Assembly: GCF_014652855.1 (NCBI RefSeq)
Contig: NZ_BMZP01000005.1
Span: forward strand, 1-64,000
Source: Novosphingobium pokkalii
GTDB taxonomy: Bacteria > Pseudomonadota > Alphaproteobacteria > Sphingomonadales > Sphingomonadaceae
Length of the DNA: 64,000 nt
Reading direction: 5' to 3'
The position numbers were made by a program, and so were the translations under genes. Shown here piece after piece: positions 36,401 to 44,829 of the stretch. The number at the start of each line of letters is the position of its first letter. Position 1 is the first letter of the stretch. The notes beneath the pieces are model-generated. The model searched no databases. It saw only the letters and a program-made list of their open reading frames with translations, and was not told the DNA's origin.

Positions 36401-36533
36401 GGCCCTTCGACAAGCTCAGGGCGAACTGGGGGTCTTGCTCCCCCTCCTCTTCAGAGGAGGGGGTCGGGGGGTGGTGGCAGCCTAGCGCAGGGCTTCGCAC
36501 CACCCCCAACCCCTCCTCTGAAGAGGAGGGGAG
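36401..36533. repeat. Cluster of palindromic repeats
   Basis: Three palindromes stand in the 290-bp gap. 36401-36426 holds a REP-like unit (GCCCT with AGGGC around TCGACAAGCTC). 36441-36462 is CCCCTCCTCT-TC-AGAGGAGGGG. 36510-36531 repeats this palindrome with GA in the centre. Between the last two, GGGGGTGGTG and CACCACCCCC also pair, so 36441-36531 is one compound inverted repeat with arms of about 35 nt. They probably mark the luxR 3' end. Confidence 0.8.
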
Positions 36534-36667
36534 TAAAAGAGCCGTTGGCCAGCCCCTGCCCTTTCGCCCAGCCCTAGCGTTTTGAAGAGTCGCCATGAGG
36601 GGCCGGGGCGGGCTTTATCGGATCGGCGGAATCGCAACACGATCCGCCTGCCAGGAGAGGAAAGCCC

Positions 36668-37060
36668 GTGTCGCCAGCCGCCGCCCTGTTCATGCCCGAT
36701 GCGCCGCTGCGACTGGTCGGCGGGCGTGCGAAGGGCGATGGGCGGATCGTCTTTCCGCACCCTGGCACCGACGATTTCGAGGCCGTGGCGCTCTCGCCCA
36801 CCGGCACGCTGTGGTCCTATACCATCCAGCGCTTTCGCCCCAAGACGCCGCCCTATGCCGGGCCGGAAGAATTCACGCCCTGGGCGCTGGGCTATGTCGA
36901 CCTGCCGGGCGAAGTGATCGTGCAGGCGCGCCTGGTGAACGTGGCCTTTGCCGATATCCGCATCGGCATGCCGCTGGCGCTGACCAAAGTGGCGCTGGAC
37001 GCGGCCGCCGACGATCCGCTGTGGCTGCCGGCCTTTGCCCCGCTGGAGCAGGCGGCGTGA
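36668..37060 (+). CDS. DUF35 OB-fold protein, thiolase partner
   Basis: A 130-residue protein starting at GTG after AGGAGAGG. The DUF35 OB-fold core is recognisable (WSYTIQRFRPKTPPYAGPEEFTPWALGYVDLP, then ARLVNVAFADIRIGMPLALT). The N-terminal zinc ribbon usual in this family lacks its four cysteines here. DUF35 proteins pair with SCP2-type thiolases or thiolase-like aldolases and help bind acyl-CoA. The stop overlaps the thiolase start (GTGA), which supports a complex. Confidence 0.85.
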   Translation: MSPAAALFMPDAPLRLVGGRAKGDGRIVFPHPGTDDFEAVALSPTGTLWSYTIQRFRPKTPPYAGPEEFTPWALGYVDLPGEVIVQARLVNVAFADIRIGMPLALTKVALDAAADDPLWLPAFAPLEQAA

Positions 37061-38208
37061 GCGCGGCGGTCTGCATCGTCGGCATCGGCATTCACCCGTT
37101 CGGCCGCACGCCGGGGCTTTCCGGGCTGGAACAGGGGGTTTATGCGGTGCGCGCCGCGCTGGGCGATGCCGGGGTGGACTGGGCCGACATCCAGTTTGCC
37201 TATGGCGGATCGGACGCGGCCGGCAACCCGGACAGCATGGTGTCGCACCTGGGGCTTACCGGCGTGCAGTTCATCAATGTGCGCAATGGCTGCGCCACCG
37301 GCGGATCGGCGCTGTTTTCCGCGCAGATGGCGATCCGCTCGGGCGAGTTCGAGCTGGGCCTGGCGCTGGGCTTCGACAAGCATCCGCGCGGCGCGTTCAA
37401 TGCCCTGCCCGCCGAATACAACCTGCCCGAATGGTATGGCGCGGCGGGCTACATGGTCACCACGCAGTTCTTCGCCGCCAAGATCATGCGCTATATGCAC
37501 CTGCACGGCATTTCGTGCCGCACGCTGGGGCTGGTGGCGGAAAAGGCCTTTGCCAACGGGGCCCACGCCCCCCACGCCTGGCGGCGCGAGCCGGTCGCGC
37601 TCGATGCCATTCTCGATGCGCCGATGGTCTCTGACCCGTTCACCAAGTTCATGTTCTGCTCGCCGGGCGAAGGCGCGGTGGCCCTGGTGCTGGCGAGCGA
37701 GCGCAAGGCGCGCGAACTGGGCGCCACGCCGATCCGCCTTGCCGCCGCGACGATGCGCACCCGCCCGCCGGGCAGCTTCGAGGTCTTTGCGCCGAGCATC
37801 GCGACCGGTGGCGGCACGGCGACGGCTACACGCCTGGCTTCGGCCGCCGCGTTCGAGTCTGCCGGGATCGGCCCGGACGATATCGCCGTGGCGCAGTTGC
37901 AGGACACCGAAGCGGGGGCGGAAATCATGCACATGGCCGAGAACGGCTTTTGCGCCGATGGCGAGCAGGAAGCCTGGCTGGCCGATGGGCGCACCCGCAT
38001 CGACGGCACGCTGCCGATCAACACCGATGGCGGCTGTCTGGCCTGTGGCGAGCCGATCGGCGCATCGGGCCTGCGTCAGGTCTATGAAAACGTCGTGCAA
38101 CTGCGCGGCGCGGGCGGCGGGCGGCAAGTGCCGGGCACCCCGCGCACGGCCTATAGCCACGTCTATGGCGCGCCGGGCGTCTCGGCCGTCACCATCTTGC
38201 AGAAATAG
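37057..38208 (+). CDS. SCP2/lipid-transfer-type thiolase
   Basis: A 383-residue thiolase-superfamily protein. The start is the GTG overlapping the DUF35 stop. Landmarks are VCIVGIGIHPFGRTPG, NVRNGCATGGSAL (putative nucleophile Cys about 79), ISCRTLGLVAEKAFANG and the C-terminal NTDGGCLACGEPIGASGLRQ. The last motif has Glu where classical thiolases have the His of GHPxGASG. Function may be thiolysis or, as in DUF35-paired proteins of steroid side-chain breakdown, retro-aldol cleavage; the sequence does not decide. Confidence 0.85.
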   Translation: MSAAVCIVGIGIHPFGRTPGLSGLEQGVYAVRAALGDAGVDWADIQFAYGGSDAAGNPDSMVSHLGLTGVQFINVRNGCATGGSALFSAQMAIRSGEFELGLALGFDKHPRGAFNALPAEYNLPEWYGAAGYMVTTQFFAAKIMRYMHLHGISCRTLGLVAEKAFANGAHAPHAWRREPVALDAILDAPMVSDPFTKFMFCSPGEGAVALVLASERKARELGATPIRLAAATMRTRPPGSFEVFAPSIATGGGTATATRLASAAAFESAGIGPDDIAVAQLQDTEAGAEIMHMAENGFCADGEQEAWLADGRTRIDGTLPINTDGGCLACGEPIGASGLRQVYENVVQLRGAGGGRQVPGTPRTAYSHVYGAPGVSAVTILQK

Positions 38209-38213
38209 CACCC

Positions 38214-39434
38214 ATGGACCTCGATCTCTCTCCCCAAGACCTGGCCTTTCGCGACGAAGTCCGCGCGTTCCTGGCCGAACACCTGACCGACGCGATCCGC
38301 GATGGCGCGGCGGCGACGCCTTCCGTGTTCGTGGAGCCGGACATCGGCCAGGCGTGGAACGCCGTGCTGCACAGGAAGGGCTGGCTGGCCTATCAATGGC
38401 CCAAGGAGCATGGCGGCACGGGCTGGAGCCCGGTGCAGCGCTATATCTTTGAAAAGGAATGCGCCGAAGCGGGCGCGCCGAACCTGACGGTGCTGGGCCT
38501 CAAGCTGGTGGCGCCGGTGATCTATACGTTCGGGACGGCCGAGCAGAAGGCGCACTACCTGCCGCGCATCCTGTCGGGCGAGGACTATTGGTGCCAGGGC
38601 TTTTCCGAACCGGCCAGCGGATCGGACCTGGCCAGCCTGCAATGCCGCGCCGTGCGGGTGAGCGACGAACGCGGCGAGCGCTATGTGCTCAACGGATCGA
38701 AGATCTGGACCACCCATGCGCACTGGGCCAACCGCATGTTCTGCCTGGCGCGCACCGATGCCAGCGCGCACAAGAACGCGGGGATTTCGTTCCTGCTGGT
38801 GGACATGAACCAGCCGGGCATTTCGGTGCGGCCGATCCTGACCCTGGCGGGCGATCACGAAGTCAACCAGGTCTTCCTGGAAGACGTGGAAGTGCCGGTG
38901 AGCGACCGCGTGGGCGAGGAAGGCGATGGCTGGAAACTGGCCAAGTTCCTGCTGGAAAACGAACGCGGCGGTTCGTGCCACGCGCCCAAGCTGGCCTATG
39001 ACCTGCGCCGGATCGAAGCCGATGCGCAAGACCAGCCCGATGGGCACGGCGGCACCATGGCCGGCAATGCCGAATGGCGCCGCCGCGTGGCGCGCATTCG
39101 CCTGGGCGTGGAATCGCTGGAAATGATCGAGCTGAAGATCCTGTCGGAAATCGCCCATGGGCAGAAACCCGGGCCGCAGACCTCGCTGGTCAAGCTGATC
39201 GCTTCCAACCTGCGGCAGGATATCGATCTTCTGGCGATGGACCTGCTCGGCCTGGCCGGGCTGGAACTGGAACGCCAACGCCCGCTCTATGGCGCGGATG
39301 CCCCCGTGCCGGTCCATGGCCCGCAAAGCCAGGTTGCGGCGGCACGCTATCTCAACAGCCGGGCCTGGACGATCTTTGGCGGCACCAACGAAGTGCAGGC
39401 CGGGATCATCGCCAAGACCGTGCTGCATCTATAG
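38214..39434 (+). CDS. Acyl-CoA dehydrogenase
   Basis: A 406-residue acyl-CoA dehydrogenase, starting 5 bp after the thiolase stop. Landmarks are LAYQWPKEHGGTGWSPVQRYIFEKE, GFSEPASGSDLASLQCRAV, NGSKIWTTHAHWANRMFCLART and the C-terminal IFGGTNEVQAGIIAKTVLHL. It is the large partner type often paired with a shorter homologue such as that at 34367. Its TAG stop is immediately followed by the 65-bp hairpin repeat, which may end the DUF35-thiolase-dehydrogenase transcript. Confidence 0.9.
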   Translation: MDLDLSPQDLAFRDEVRAFLAEHLTDAIRDGAAATPSVFVEPDIGQAWNAVLHRKGWLAYQWPKEHGGTGWSPVQRYIFEKECAEAGAPNLTVLGLKLVAPVIYTFGTAEQKAHYLPRILSGEDYWCQGFSEPASGSDLASLQCRAVRVSDERGERYVLNGSKIWTTHAHWANRMFCLARTDASAHKNAGISFLLVDMNQPGISVRPILTLAGDHEVNQVFLEDVEVPVSDRVGEEGDGWKLAKFLLENERGGSCHAPKLAYDLRRIEADAQDQPDGHGGTMAGNAEWRRRVARIRLGVESLEMIELKILSEIAHGQKPGPQTSLVKLIASNLRQDIDLLAMDLLGLAGLELERQRPLYGADAPVPVHGPQSQVAAARYLNSRAWTIFGGTNEVQAGIIAKTVLHL

Positions 39435-39495
39435 AGTGCGATGACAAAAAGTGGGAACCGGTTTTTGTCAAAAATCGCACGACCACAAATATTTA
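39431..39495 (+). repeat. 65-bp hairpin repeat, copy 2
   Basis: This matches 310-374 in the opposite orientation with two differences. It starts at the TAG stop of the acyl-CoA dehydrogenase and folds as nested stems (GTGCGAT/ATCGCAC and GACAAAAA/TTTTTGTC). It is probably a terminator-like repeat. Confidence 0.75.
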
Positions 39496-39535
39496 GAGCG
39501 TGATTTCGTCTCATCGAAACGTCATCACGCTCTAA
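39493..39535. terminator. Strong inverted repeat before the E1 alpha gene
   Basis: TTAGAGCGTGAT (39493-39504) and ATCACGCTCTAA (39524-39535) form a perfect 12-bp stem with a 19-nt loop. It abuts the 65-bp repeat and would separate the acyl-CoA operon from the dehydrogenase operon. An operator role is also possible. Confidence 0.55.
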
Positions 39536-39574
39536 GCCCATCAACAGGCAAAACAGAACCGTCGGGAGTCGGGA

Positions 39575-40558
39575 ATGCAACTGAGCCGGGAAGCCCTGCT
39601 GAACGCCTATCGCGCGATGAAGACCATCCGCGAGTTCGAGGAAAGGCTGCACGTGGAAATCCAGACCGGCGAGATCGCCGGGTTCACCCACCTCTATTGC
39701 GGGCAGGAAGCCGTGGCGGTGGGGGTGTGCGAGCATCTCGGCACGCGGGACCGCATCGTTTCCACCCATCGCGGACATGGCCACTGCCTGGCCAAGGGCT
39801 GCGACGTGGAAGGGATGATGAAGGAAATCTGGGGCAGCCGCGAAGGCCTGTGCAAGGGCAAAGGCGGATCGATGCACATTGCCGATGCCGACAAGGGCAT
39901 GCTGGGCGCCAATGGCATCGTCGGCGCGGGCGCACCGATCGCGGTGGGCGCGGCGCTGGCCAGCCGGGCCAACGGGCCGGGGCCGGACGGGCTGGACGTG
40001 GCGATCGCCTTTTCCGGCGACGGCGCCTGCAACCAGGGCACCACGTTCGAGGCGATGAACCTGGCCGTCGTGACCCAGGCGCCGTGCATTTTCGTGTTCG
40101 AGAACAACCACTATTCCGAACACACCGGCTTTTCCTATGCCGTGGGCACCGATCGCGACATCGCCAGCCGCGCCGAAGCCTTCGGCATGAAGGCCTGGCG
40201 CGCCGACGGCACCGATTTCTTCGCCGTGCACGAGACCATGCGCGAGGTGCTCGCCCATGTGCGCGGCGGCGGCGGCCCGGCGGCGGTGGAGTTCGATACC
40301 GAGCGTTTCTTCGGCCATTTCGAGGGCGATCCGCAGCGCTATCGCGGGCCGGGCGAAATCGACCGCATCCGCGCCGAGCGCGATTGCCTGACGCGATTCC
40401 GCGCCGCCGTCACGGCCGCCGGCCTGCTCGAACACAGCGATATCGACGCGCTCGATACGCAAGTGATGGACACGATCGAGGCGGCGGTCAGCGCTGCCCG
40501 CGCTGCCGCGCGCCCCACGGCCGAAGACGTCCTGGCCGACGTCTACATCAGCTATTGA
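39575..40558 (+). CDS. 2-oxoacid dehydrogenase E1 component, alpha subunit (TPP-dependent)
   Basis: A 327-residue thiamine-diphosphate enzyme subunit of the PDH/acetoin dehydrogenase type. Features are MKTIREFEERLHVEIQTGEIAGFTHLYCGQEA, STHRGHGHCLAKG, KGKGGSMHIAD and the TPP motif FSGDGACNQGTTFEAMNLA with the later Asn in FVFENNHYSEHT. It decarboxylates a 2-oxoacid (pyruvate, branched-chain acid or acetoin) and passes the acyl group to the E2 lipoyl arm. It is first of an E1a-E1b-E2 operon. Confidence 0.92.
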   Translation: MQLSREALLNAYRAMKTIREFEERLHVEIQTGEIAGFTHLYCGQEAVAVGVCEHLGTRDRIVSTHRGHGHCLAKGCDVEGMMKEIWGSREGLCKGKGGSMHIADADKGMLGANGIVGAGAPIAVGAALASRANGPGPDGLDVAIAFSGDGACNQGTTFEAMNLAVVTQAPCIFVFENNHYSEHTGFSYAVGTDRDIASRAEAFGMKAWRADGTDFFAVHETMREVLAHVRGGGGPAAVEFDTERFFGHFEGDPQRYRGPGEIDRIRAERDCLTRFRAAVTAAGLLEHSDIDALDTQVMDTIEAAVSAARAAARPTAEDVLADVYISY

Positions 40559-40575
40559 TCGCGGGAGACACGACG

Positions 40576-41589
40576 ATGACCAAGATGATGTACCGCGATG
40601 CCGTGCTTTCCACGATCATGGAGGAAATGGCGCGCGACCCCGATGTGGTCGTGCTGGGCGAAGACGTGGTGGGCGGCATGGGCACGGCGGGCGGCCCGGA
40701 AGCGATCGGCGGGATCTGGTCCACCTCCACCGGGCTCTACGATCGCTTTGGCCCGGGCCGGGTGATCGACACGCCGATTTCGGAAAGCGCCATCGTCGGC
40801 GCGGCGGCGGGCCTGGCGCTGTCGGGCAAGCGGCCGGTGGCCGAACTGATGTTTGCCGATTTCATCGGCGTGTGCCTTGACCAGTTGTGGAACCAGATTG
40901 CCAAGTTCCGCTATATGTTCGGCGGCAAGTCACGCTGCCCGGCGGTGATCCGCATGGCCTATGGCGCCGGGTTCAACGCCGCCGCGCAGCACAGCCAGTC
41001 GGTTCACCAGATCCTGACCGGCATGCCCGGCCTGAAAGTGGTGATGCCCGCCACGCCGGCGGATGTGAAAGGCCTGTTGCGCACCGCGATCCGCGACGAT
41101 GATCCGGTGATCTTCCTGGAACACAAGGCGCTTTATGCCACCAGCGGCGACGTGCCCGATGATCCTGATTTCATGATCCCCTTCGGCCATGCACGCCTGT
41201 GTCGCGCCGGGGGCGACGTGACAATCGTGTCCACCGGCCTGTTGCTCGGCATGTGCGAGGCCGCGGCCGACCGCCTGGCCGCCGAGGGCATCGGCTGCGA
41301 CGTGATCGACTTGCGCACCACCAGCCCGCTCGACGAGGAAACCATTCTCGACAGCGTGGAAGTGACCGGGCGCCTGGTGGTGGTGGACGAGGCGCCGCCG
41401 CGCTGTGGCCTGGCCGCAGACTTGCGCGCGCTGGTGGCGGAAAAGGCCTTTTCGAGCCTCAAGGCGCCACCGCTGCAAGTGACGCCGCCGCACACCCCGA
41501 TCCCGTTCGCCCGCGAGCTGGAAAGCGCGTACCTGCCCTCGGTCGACAAGATCGAGGATGCGGTGCGCCGCGTTCTGGCCTGGCGCTGA
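40576..41589 (+). CDS. 2-oxoacid dehydrogenase E1 component, beta subunit
   Basis: A 337-residue transketolase-like subunit. It contains VVVLGEDVVGGMGTAGGPEAIGG, DTPISESAIVGAAAGLALSGKRPVAELMFADFIGVCLDQ, and a C-terminal transketolase domain (VIDLRTTSPLDEETILDSVEVTGRLVVVDEAPP). The ATG at 40576 follows GCGGGAGAC. It forms the alpha2beta2 E1 with the preceding gene, 17 bp away. Confidence 0.92.
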   Translation: MTKMMYRDAVLSTIMEEMARDPDVVVLGEDVVGGMGTAGGPEAIGGIWSTSTGLYDRFGPGRVIDTPISESAIVGAAAGLALSGKRPVAELMFADFIGVCLDQLWNQIAKFRYMFGGKSRCPAVIRMAYGAGFNAAAQHSQSVHQILTGMPGLKVVMPATPADVKGLLRTAIRDDDPVIFLEHKALYATSGDVPDDPDFMIPFGHARLCRAGGDVTIVSTGLLLGMCEAAADRLAAEGIGCDVIDLRTTSPLDEETILDSVEVTGRLVVVDEAPPRCGLAADLRALVAEKAFSSLKAPPLQVTPPHTPIPFARELESAYLPSVDKIEDAVRRVLAWR

Positions 41590-41600
41590 AGGAGGCGCGC

Positions 41601-43022
41601 ATGCCCGACATCCGCCCCTTCTGCATGCCCAAGTGGGGCATCGAGATGACCGAGGGAACCCTGGCCGAATGGAAGCTGGAGGAAGGCGCGGCCTTTTCCC
41701 GTGGGCAGCTCCTGTGCCTGATCGAAACCGCCAAGATCACCAACGAAGTGGAAGCCGAATGGGACGGCGTGCTGGCCCGCGTGCTGGTGCCGGCGGGCGG
41801 CGATCCGCAACCGGTGGGTGCGCTGCTCGCCGTGCTGGCCGAGCCTGGCGCGAGCGCACAGGACGTTGATGCCTTCATCGCCGGGTTCCGCCCGGCCGAT
41901 GCCAGCGTGGCCGCGCGCGGCGCTGCGGCGCCTGCCTCTGCTCCGGCCCCGGCTGCCGAACCTGCCGCACCCCGGCCCCTGCTGACCAACCGTGCGATCA
42001 GCCCGGAAGCGCGCAAGCTGGCCGAACAGAGCGGGCTGGATATCGAGCCGATCGAGGGTTCGGGCCGCAACGGGCGCATCACCTTGCAGGACGTGCAGCA
42101 GGCGCTGCGCGCGCCAGCCCGCCCCGCCTTGCAGGGTGCGCTGGCCGCGCCAGAGGAAGACCACGCGGTCTTCGCCTCGCCGCTGGCCCGGCGGCTGGCC
42201 GCGCTCCATGGCATAGCCCTGGGCTCGATCACGGGCACCGGCCCGCGCGGCCGCATTTCCAAGGCCGATGTGCTCGCCCTGGTGCCACAGCCCGGCAGCG
42301 CGCCCGTCATCGGCACAGCGCCGTTCGTGCCGGTGCCCAATCCGCCCACGGTCGTGCCGTTCGACCGCGTGCGCAAGGTCGTGGCGCAGCGGCTGACCCA
42401 GGCCAAGCAGGAGATTCCCCACTTCTACCTGCGCACGAGCGCGCGGCTCGATGAACTGCTCGCCCTGCGCAAGACGGCCAACCTGGTGCTGGGCAGCAAG
42501 GCCACGATCAACGACTATCTGGTGCGCGCCACCGCGCTGGCCCTGGCGCAGCACGGCGATGTCAACGTGCAGGTGCACGGGGATAGCGTGCATCGTTTTG
42601 CCCATGCCGATATCGCCATTGCCGTCGCCAGTCCGAAGGGCCTGGTCACCCCGATCGTGCGCCAGGCCGATCGCCAGGGCATTGCCGCCATCGCGCAGGC
42701 CACGCGCGCGCTGATCGACAAGGCGCAGGCCGGCAAGCTTGCCTATGAAGACATGGACGGCGGCACGTTCTCCATCTCCAACCTCGGCATGTTCGGGGTG
42801 GAGGAATTTGCCGCGATCATCAATCCGCCCCAGGCCGCGATCCTGGCGGTGGGCGCGGCGGCGAGGCGCCCTTGCGAGCGGGCCGATGGCAGCGTGGGAT
42901 TTGAAACGCGGCTGGCGCTGACCCTGTCGGTCGACCATCGCGCCATCGACGGGGCAGCAGGTGCAGCCTTCCTCGCCACGCTCAAGGACTTGCTCGAAAC
43001 CCCCGAACGCCTGTTCGCCTGA
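41601..43022 (+). CDS. Dihydrolipoamide acyltransferase E2 with two peripheral-subunit-binding domains
   Basis: A 473-residue E2. The lipoyl domain covers about residues 1-80 with the lipoylated Lys45 in IETAKITNEVEAEWDG. A Pro/Ala linker leads to two E3/E1-binding domains: ISPEARKLAEQSGLDIEPIEGSGRNGRI (about 133-165) and ASPLARRLAALHGIALGSITGTGPRGRIS (about 193-225). The catalytic domain ends with LSVDHRAIDGAAGAAFL (His/Asp of the acetyltransferase). A perfect AAGGAGG precedes the ATG. The dihydrolipoamide dehydrogenase (E3) is not in the window and must be shared from elsewhere. Confidence 0.92.
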   Translation: MPDIRPFCMPKWGIEMTEGTLAEWKLEEGAAFSRGQLLCLIETAKITNEVEAEWDGVLARVLVPAGGDPQPVGALLAVLAEPGASAQDVDAFIAGFRPADASVAARGAAAPASAPAPAAEPAAPRPLLTNRAISPEARKLAEQSGLDIEPIEGSGRNGRITLQDVQQALRAPARPALQGALAAPEEDHAVFASPLARRLAALHGIALGSITGTGPRGRISKADVLALVPQPGSAPVIGTAPFVPVPNPPTVVPFDRVRKVVAQRLTQAKQEIPHFYLRTSARLDELLALRKTANLVLGSKATINDYLVRATALALAQHGDVNVQVHGDSVHRFAHADIAIAVASPKGLVTPIVRQADRQGIAAIAQATRALIDKAQAGKLAYEDMDGGTFSISNLGMFGVEEFAAIINPPQAAILAVGAAARRPCERADGSVGFETRLALTLSVDHRAIDGAAGAAFLATLKDLLETPERLFA

Positions 43023-43041
43023 CGTCCACACGGAGATTCCC

Positions 43042-43596
43042 ATGCCCCAGCGCGGCCCGCTTACCCGGCCCGGTCTTTTGGCCCAATTCGGCCCGATCTT
43101 CCAGATGGCCTACCTGCCTGCCGATTTCGACGCGGCGATCGATTACTGGACGCGCGTTGTCGGCGCCGGGCCGTTCTTCGTGATGGAAGGCATCACGCTG
43201 TCCGACATGACCTATCTTGGCCAACCCAGCGACGCGCGCTTTACCGCCGCCTGGGGCTATTGGGGCGACATGCAGATCGAGCTGATCCGCCCCGAAAACG
43301 ACGCGCCCTCGATCTATACCGGCCCCTATGCCGTGACCGACCGGCTGCACCACGTCTGCGTGGAGGTGGACGACCTGGAGCCGGTGCGCGCGGCCCTGGC
43401 GCAGGCCGGCGCGACGATCCTGATCGAAGGCAAAGTGGGCGAAACCGGCGGGGTGATCTATGCCGATGCCGGCGCCGGACCGGGCGGCGTGATCGAGTAT
43501 GTCAAGCTGATGGAAGGCGGCGCGGGCCTGTTCGCCATGATGCGCGAGGCCGCGCGCGACTGGGACGGCAGCGATCCGGTGCGCAAGCTGGGCTGA
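43042..43596 (+). CDS. VOC-family (glyoxalase-fold) protein
   Basis: A 184-residue protein with a vicinal-oxygen-chelate fold: FQMAYLPADFDAAIDYWTRVVGAGPFFVMEG, then IELIRPENDAPSIY and DRLHHVCVEVDDLEPVRAALAQAGATIL. Relatives include methylmalonyl-CoA epimerase, glyoxalase I and ring-cleavage dioxygenases. It starts 19 bp after the E2 stop with a CGGAG ribosome-binding site, so it is in the same transcript; the substrate is unknown. Confidence 0.8.
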   Translation: MPQRGPLTRPGLLAQFGPIFQMAYLPADFDAAIDYWTRVVGAGPFFVMEGITLSDMTYLGQPSDARFTAAWGYWGDMQIELIRPENDAPSIYTGPYAVTDRLHHVCVEVDDLEPVRAALAQAGATILIEGKVGETGGVIYADAGAGPGGVIEYVKLMEGGAGLFAMMREAARDWDGSDPVRKLG

Positions 43597-43682
43597 GGCG
43601 GGAGCGGGACAAGGCGCGGTTGCATGGCACCGCCCTCGCCCCCATGTTGCAGAGCCCTCGAACAGTCTGGATACCTTCTCGC

Positions 43683-44801
43683 ATGGTCCCGCAAACCACT
43701 CTCGTCCTCACCAGCCAGGTCCAGGAAGACGGCAAGATCGTTGCCGCCCTGACCGAAATGCCGCTGCCGGCTCCGGCGGAACATGAAGTGGTCATCGCGG
43801 TGGAAGCCGCGCCGATCAACCCGTCCGACCTGGGCCTGCTGTTCAGCTCCGCGCGGATCGAGGATGCCGTCTTCGCCCCCGGACGGGTGGAAGCGCCGCT
43901 GTCCCCGGCCGGGCTGGCCGCCCTGTCCGGGCGACTGGGCGACGTGCTGCCGGTGGGCAACGAAGGCGCCGGCACGGTGATCGCGGCAGGCAGCGGCGCG
44001 GCGGCGCAGGCCCTGCTGGGCAAGCGCGTGGCAACCTTTGCGGGCGGCATGTATGCCCGCCATCGCGTGGTGCCGGTGGCTTCGTGCCTGGTGCTGCCCG
44101 AAGGCGCGAGCGCAAAGGATGGCGCGGCCGCCTTCGTCAACCCGCTGACCGCGCTGGGTTTTGTCGAAACGCTGCGCGCGGTGGGCGGCAAGGGCATCGT
44201 CCACACCGCTGCTGCCTCCAACCTGGGCCAGATGCTGGTGCGGCTGTGTGCGGCGGACGGCGTCGCGCTGGTCAACGTGGTGCGCAAGCCCGAGCAGGCC
44301 GCCTTGCTGAAAGACCTCGGCGCCGCCCACGTGGTGGACAGCTCCAGCCCCACGTTCCGCGAAGACCTGCGCCAGGCGATCGAGGCAACCGGCGCTGACA
44401 CGGTGTTCGACGCAATCGGTGGCGGCCCGCTGCTGGGCACGATCCTGTCGACCATGGAGCAGGTTGGCCGCACCGCCGCCGGCGCCTATTCGCGCTATGG
44501 CTCCACCGCCAAGAAGCGCGCCTATGTCTATGGCATGCTCGATACCGGCCCGATCACCCTGCCGCGCGACATCGGCTTTGTCTGGGATGTTTCGGGCTGG
44601 CTGCTGTCGCCGGTGATGGAAGCGCTCGGCCCCGACGTGCGCGCGCGGATGCAGGCCCGCGTGGGCCAGGACCTGACGACCCTGTTCGCCTCCGCCTACA
44701 AGGCACAGGTGCCGCTAACGCACATTCTCGACGAAGCCGTGGTGCGCGATTTCACCCGCCGCGCCACCGGCGCGAAATACCTGATCCTGCCGGGCGCGTA
44801 A
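43683..44801 (+). CDS. Medium-chain dehydrogenase/reductase (quinone-oxidoreductase-like)
   Basis: A 372-residue MDR protein. The N-terminal GroES-like domain (EHEVVIAVEAAPINPSDLGLLF, VGNEGAGTVIAAGS) is followed by a Rossmann domain (NPLTALGFVETLR, GIVHTAAASNLGQMLVRLC, DTVFDAIGGGPLLGTIL). It lacks the zinc ligands of alcohol dehydrogenases, so an NAD(P)H-dependent enoyl or quinone reductase activity is more likely. It is 86 bp behind the VOC gene and may share its transcript. Confidence 0.82.
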   Translation: MVPQTTLVLTSQVQEDGKIVAALTEMPLPAPAEHEVVIAVEAAPINPSDLGLLFSSARIEDAVFAPGRVEAPLSPAGLAALSGRLGDVLPVGNEGAGTVIAAGSGAAAQALLGKRVATFAGGMYARHRVVPVASCLVLPEGASAKDGAAAFVNPLTALGFVETLRAVGGKGIVHTAAASNLGQMLVRLCAADGVALVNVVRKPEQAALLKDLGAAHVVDSSSPTFREDLRQAIEATGADTVFDAIGGGPLLGTILSTMEQVGRTAAGAYSRYGSTAKKRAYVYGMLDTGPITLPRDIGFVWDVSGWLLSPVMEALGPDVRARMQARVGQDLTTLFASAYKAQVPLTHILDEAVVRDFTRRATGAKYLILPGA

Positions 44802-44829
44802 GGCCCGGTCAGGCGGCGTCCGCCGCGCT

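Noticed and set aside
36595..37056. N-terminal extension of the thiolase frame
   Set aside because: The frame continues upstream across DUF35 in another phase; homology begins at the GTG overlapping the DUF35 stop.
39455..39470. ACCGGT in the 65-bp repeat as a sixth LacI operator
   Set aside because: Only the central six bases match; the flanks do not, and it is part of a terminator-like hairpin at a gene end.
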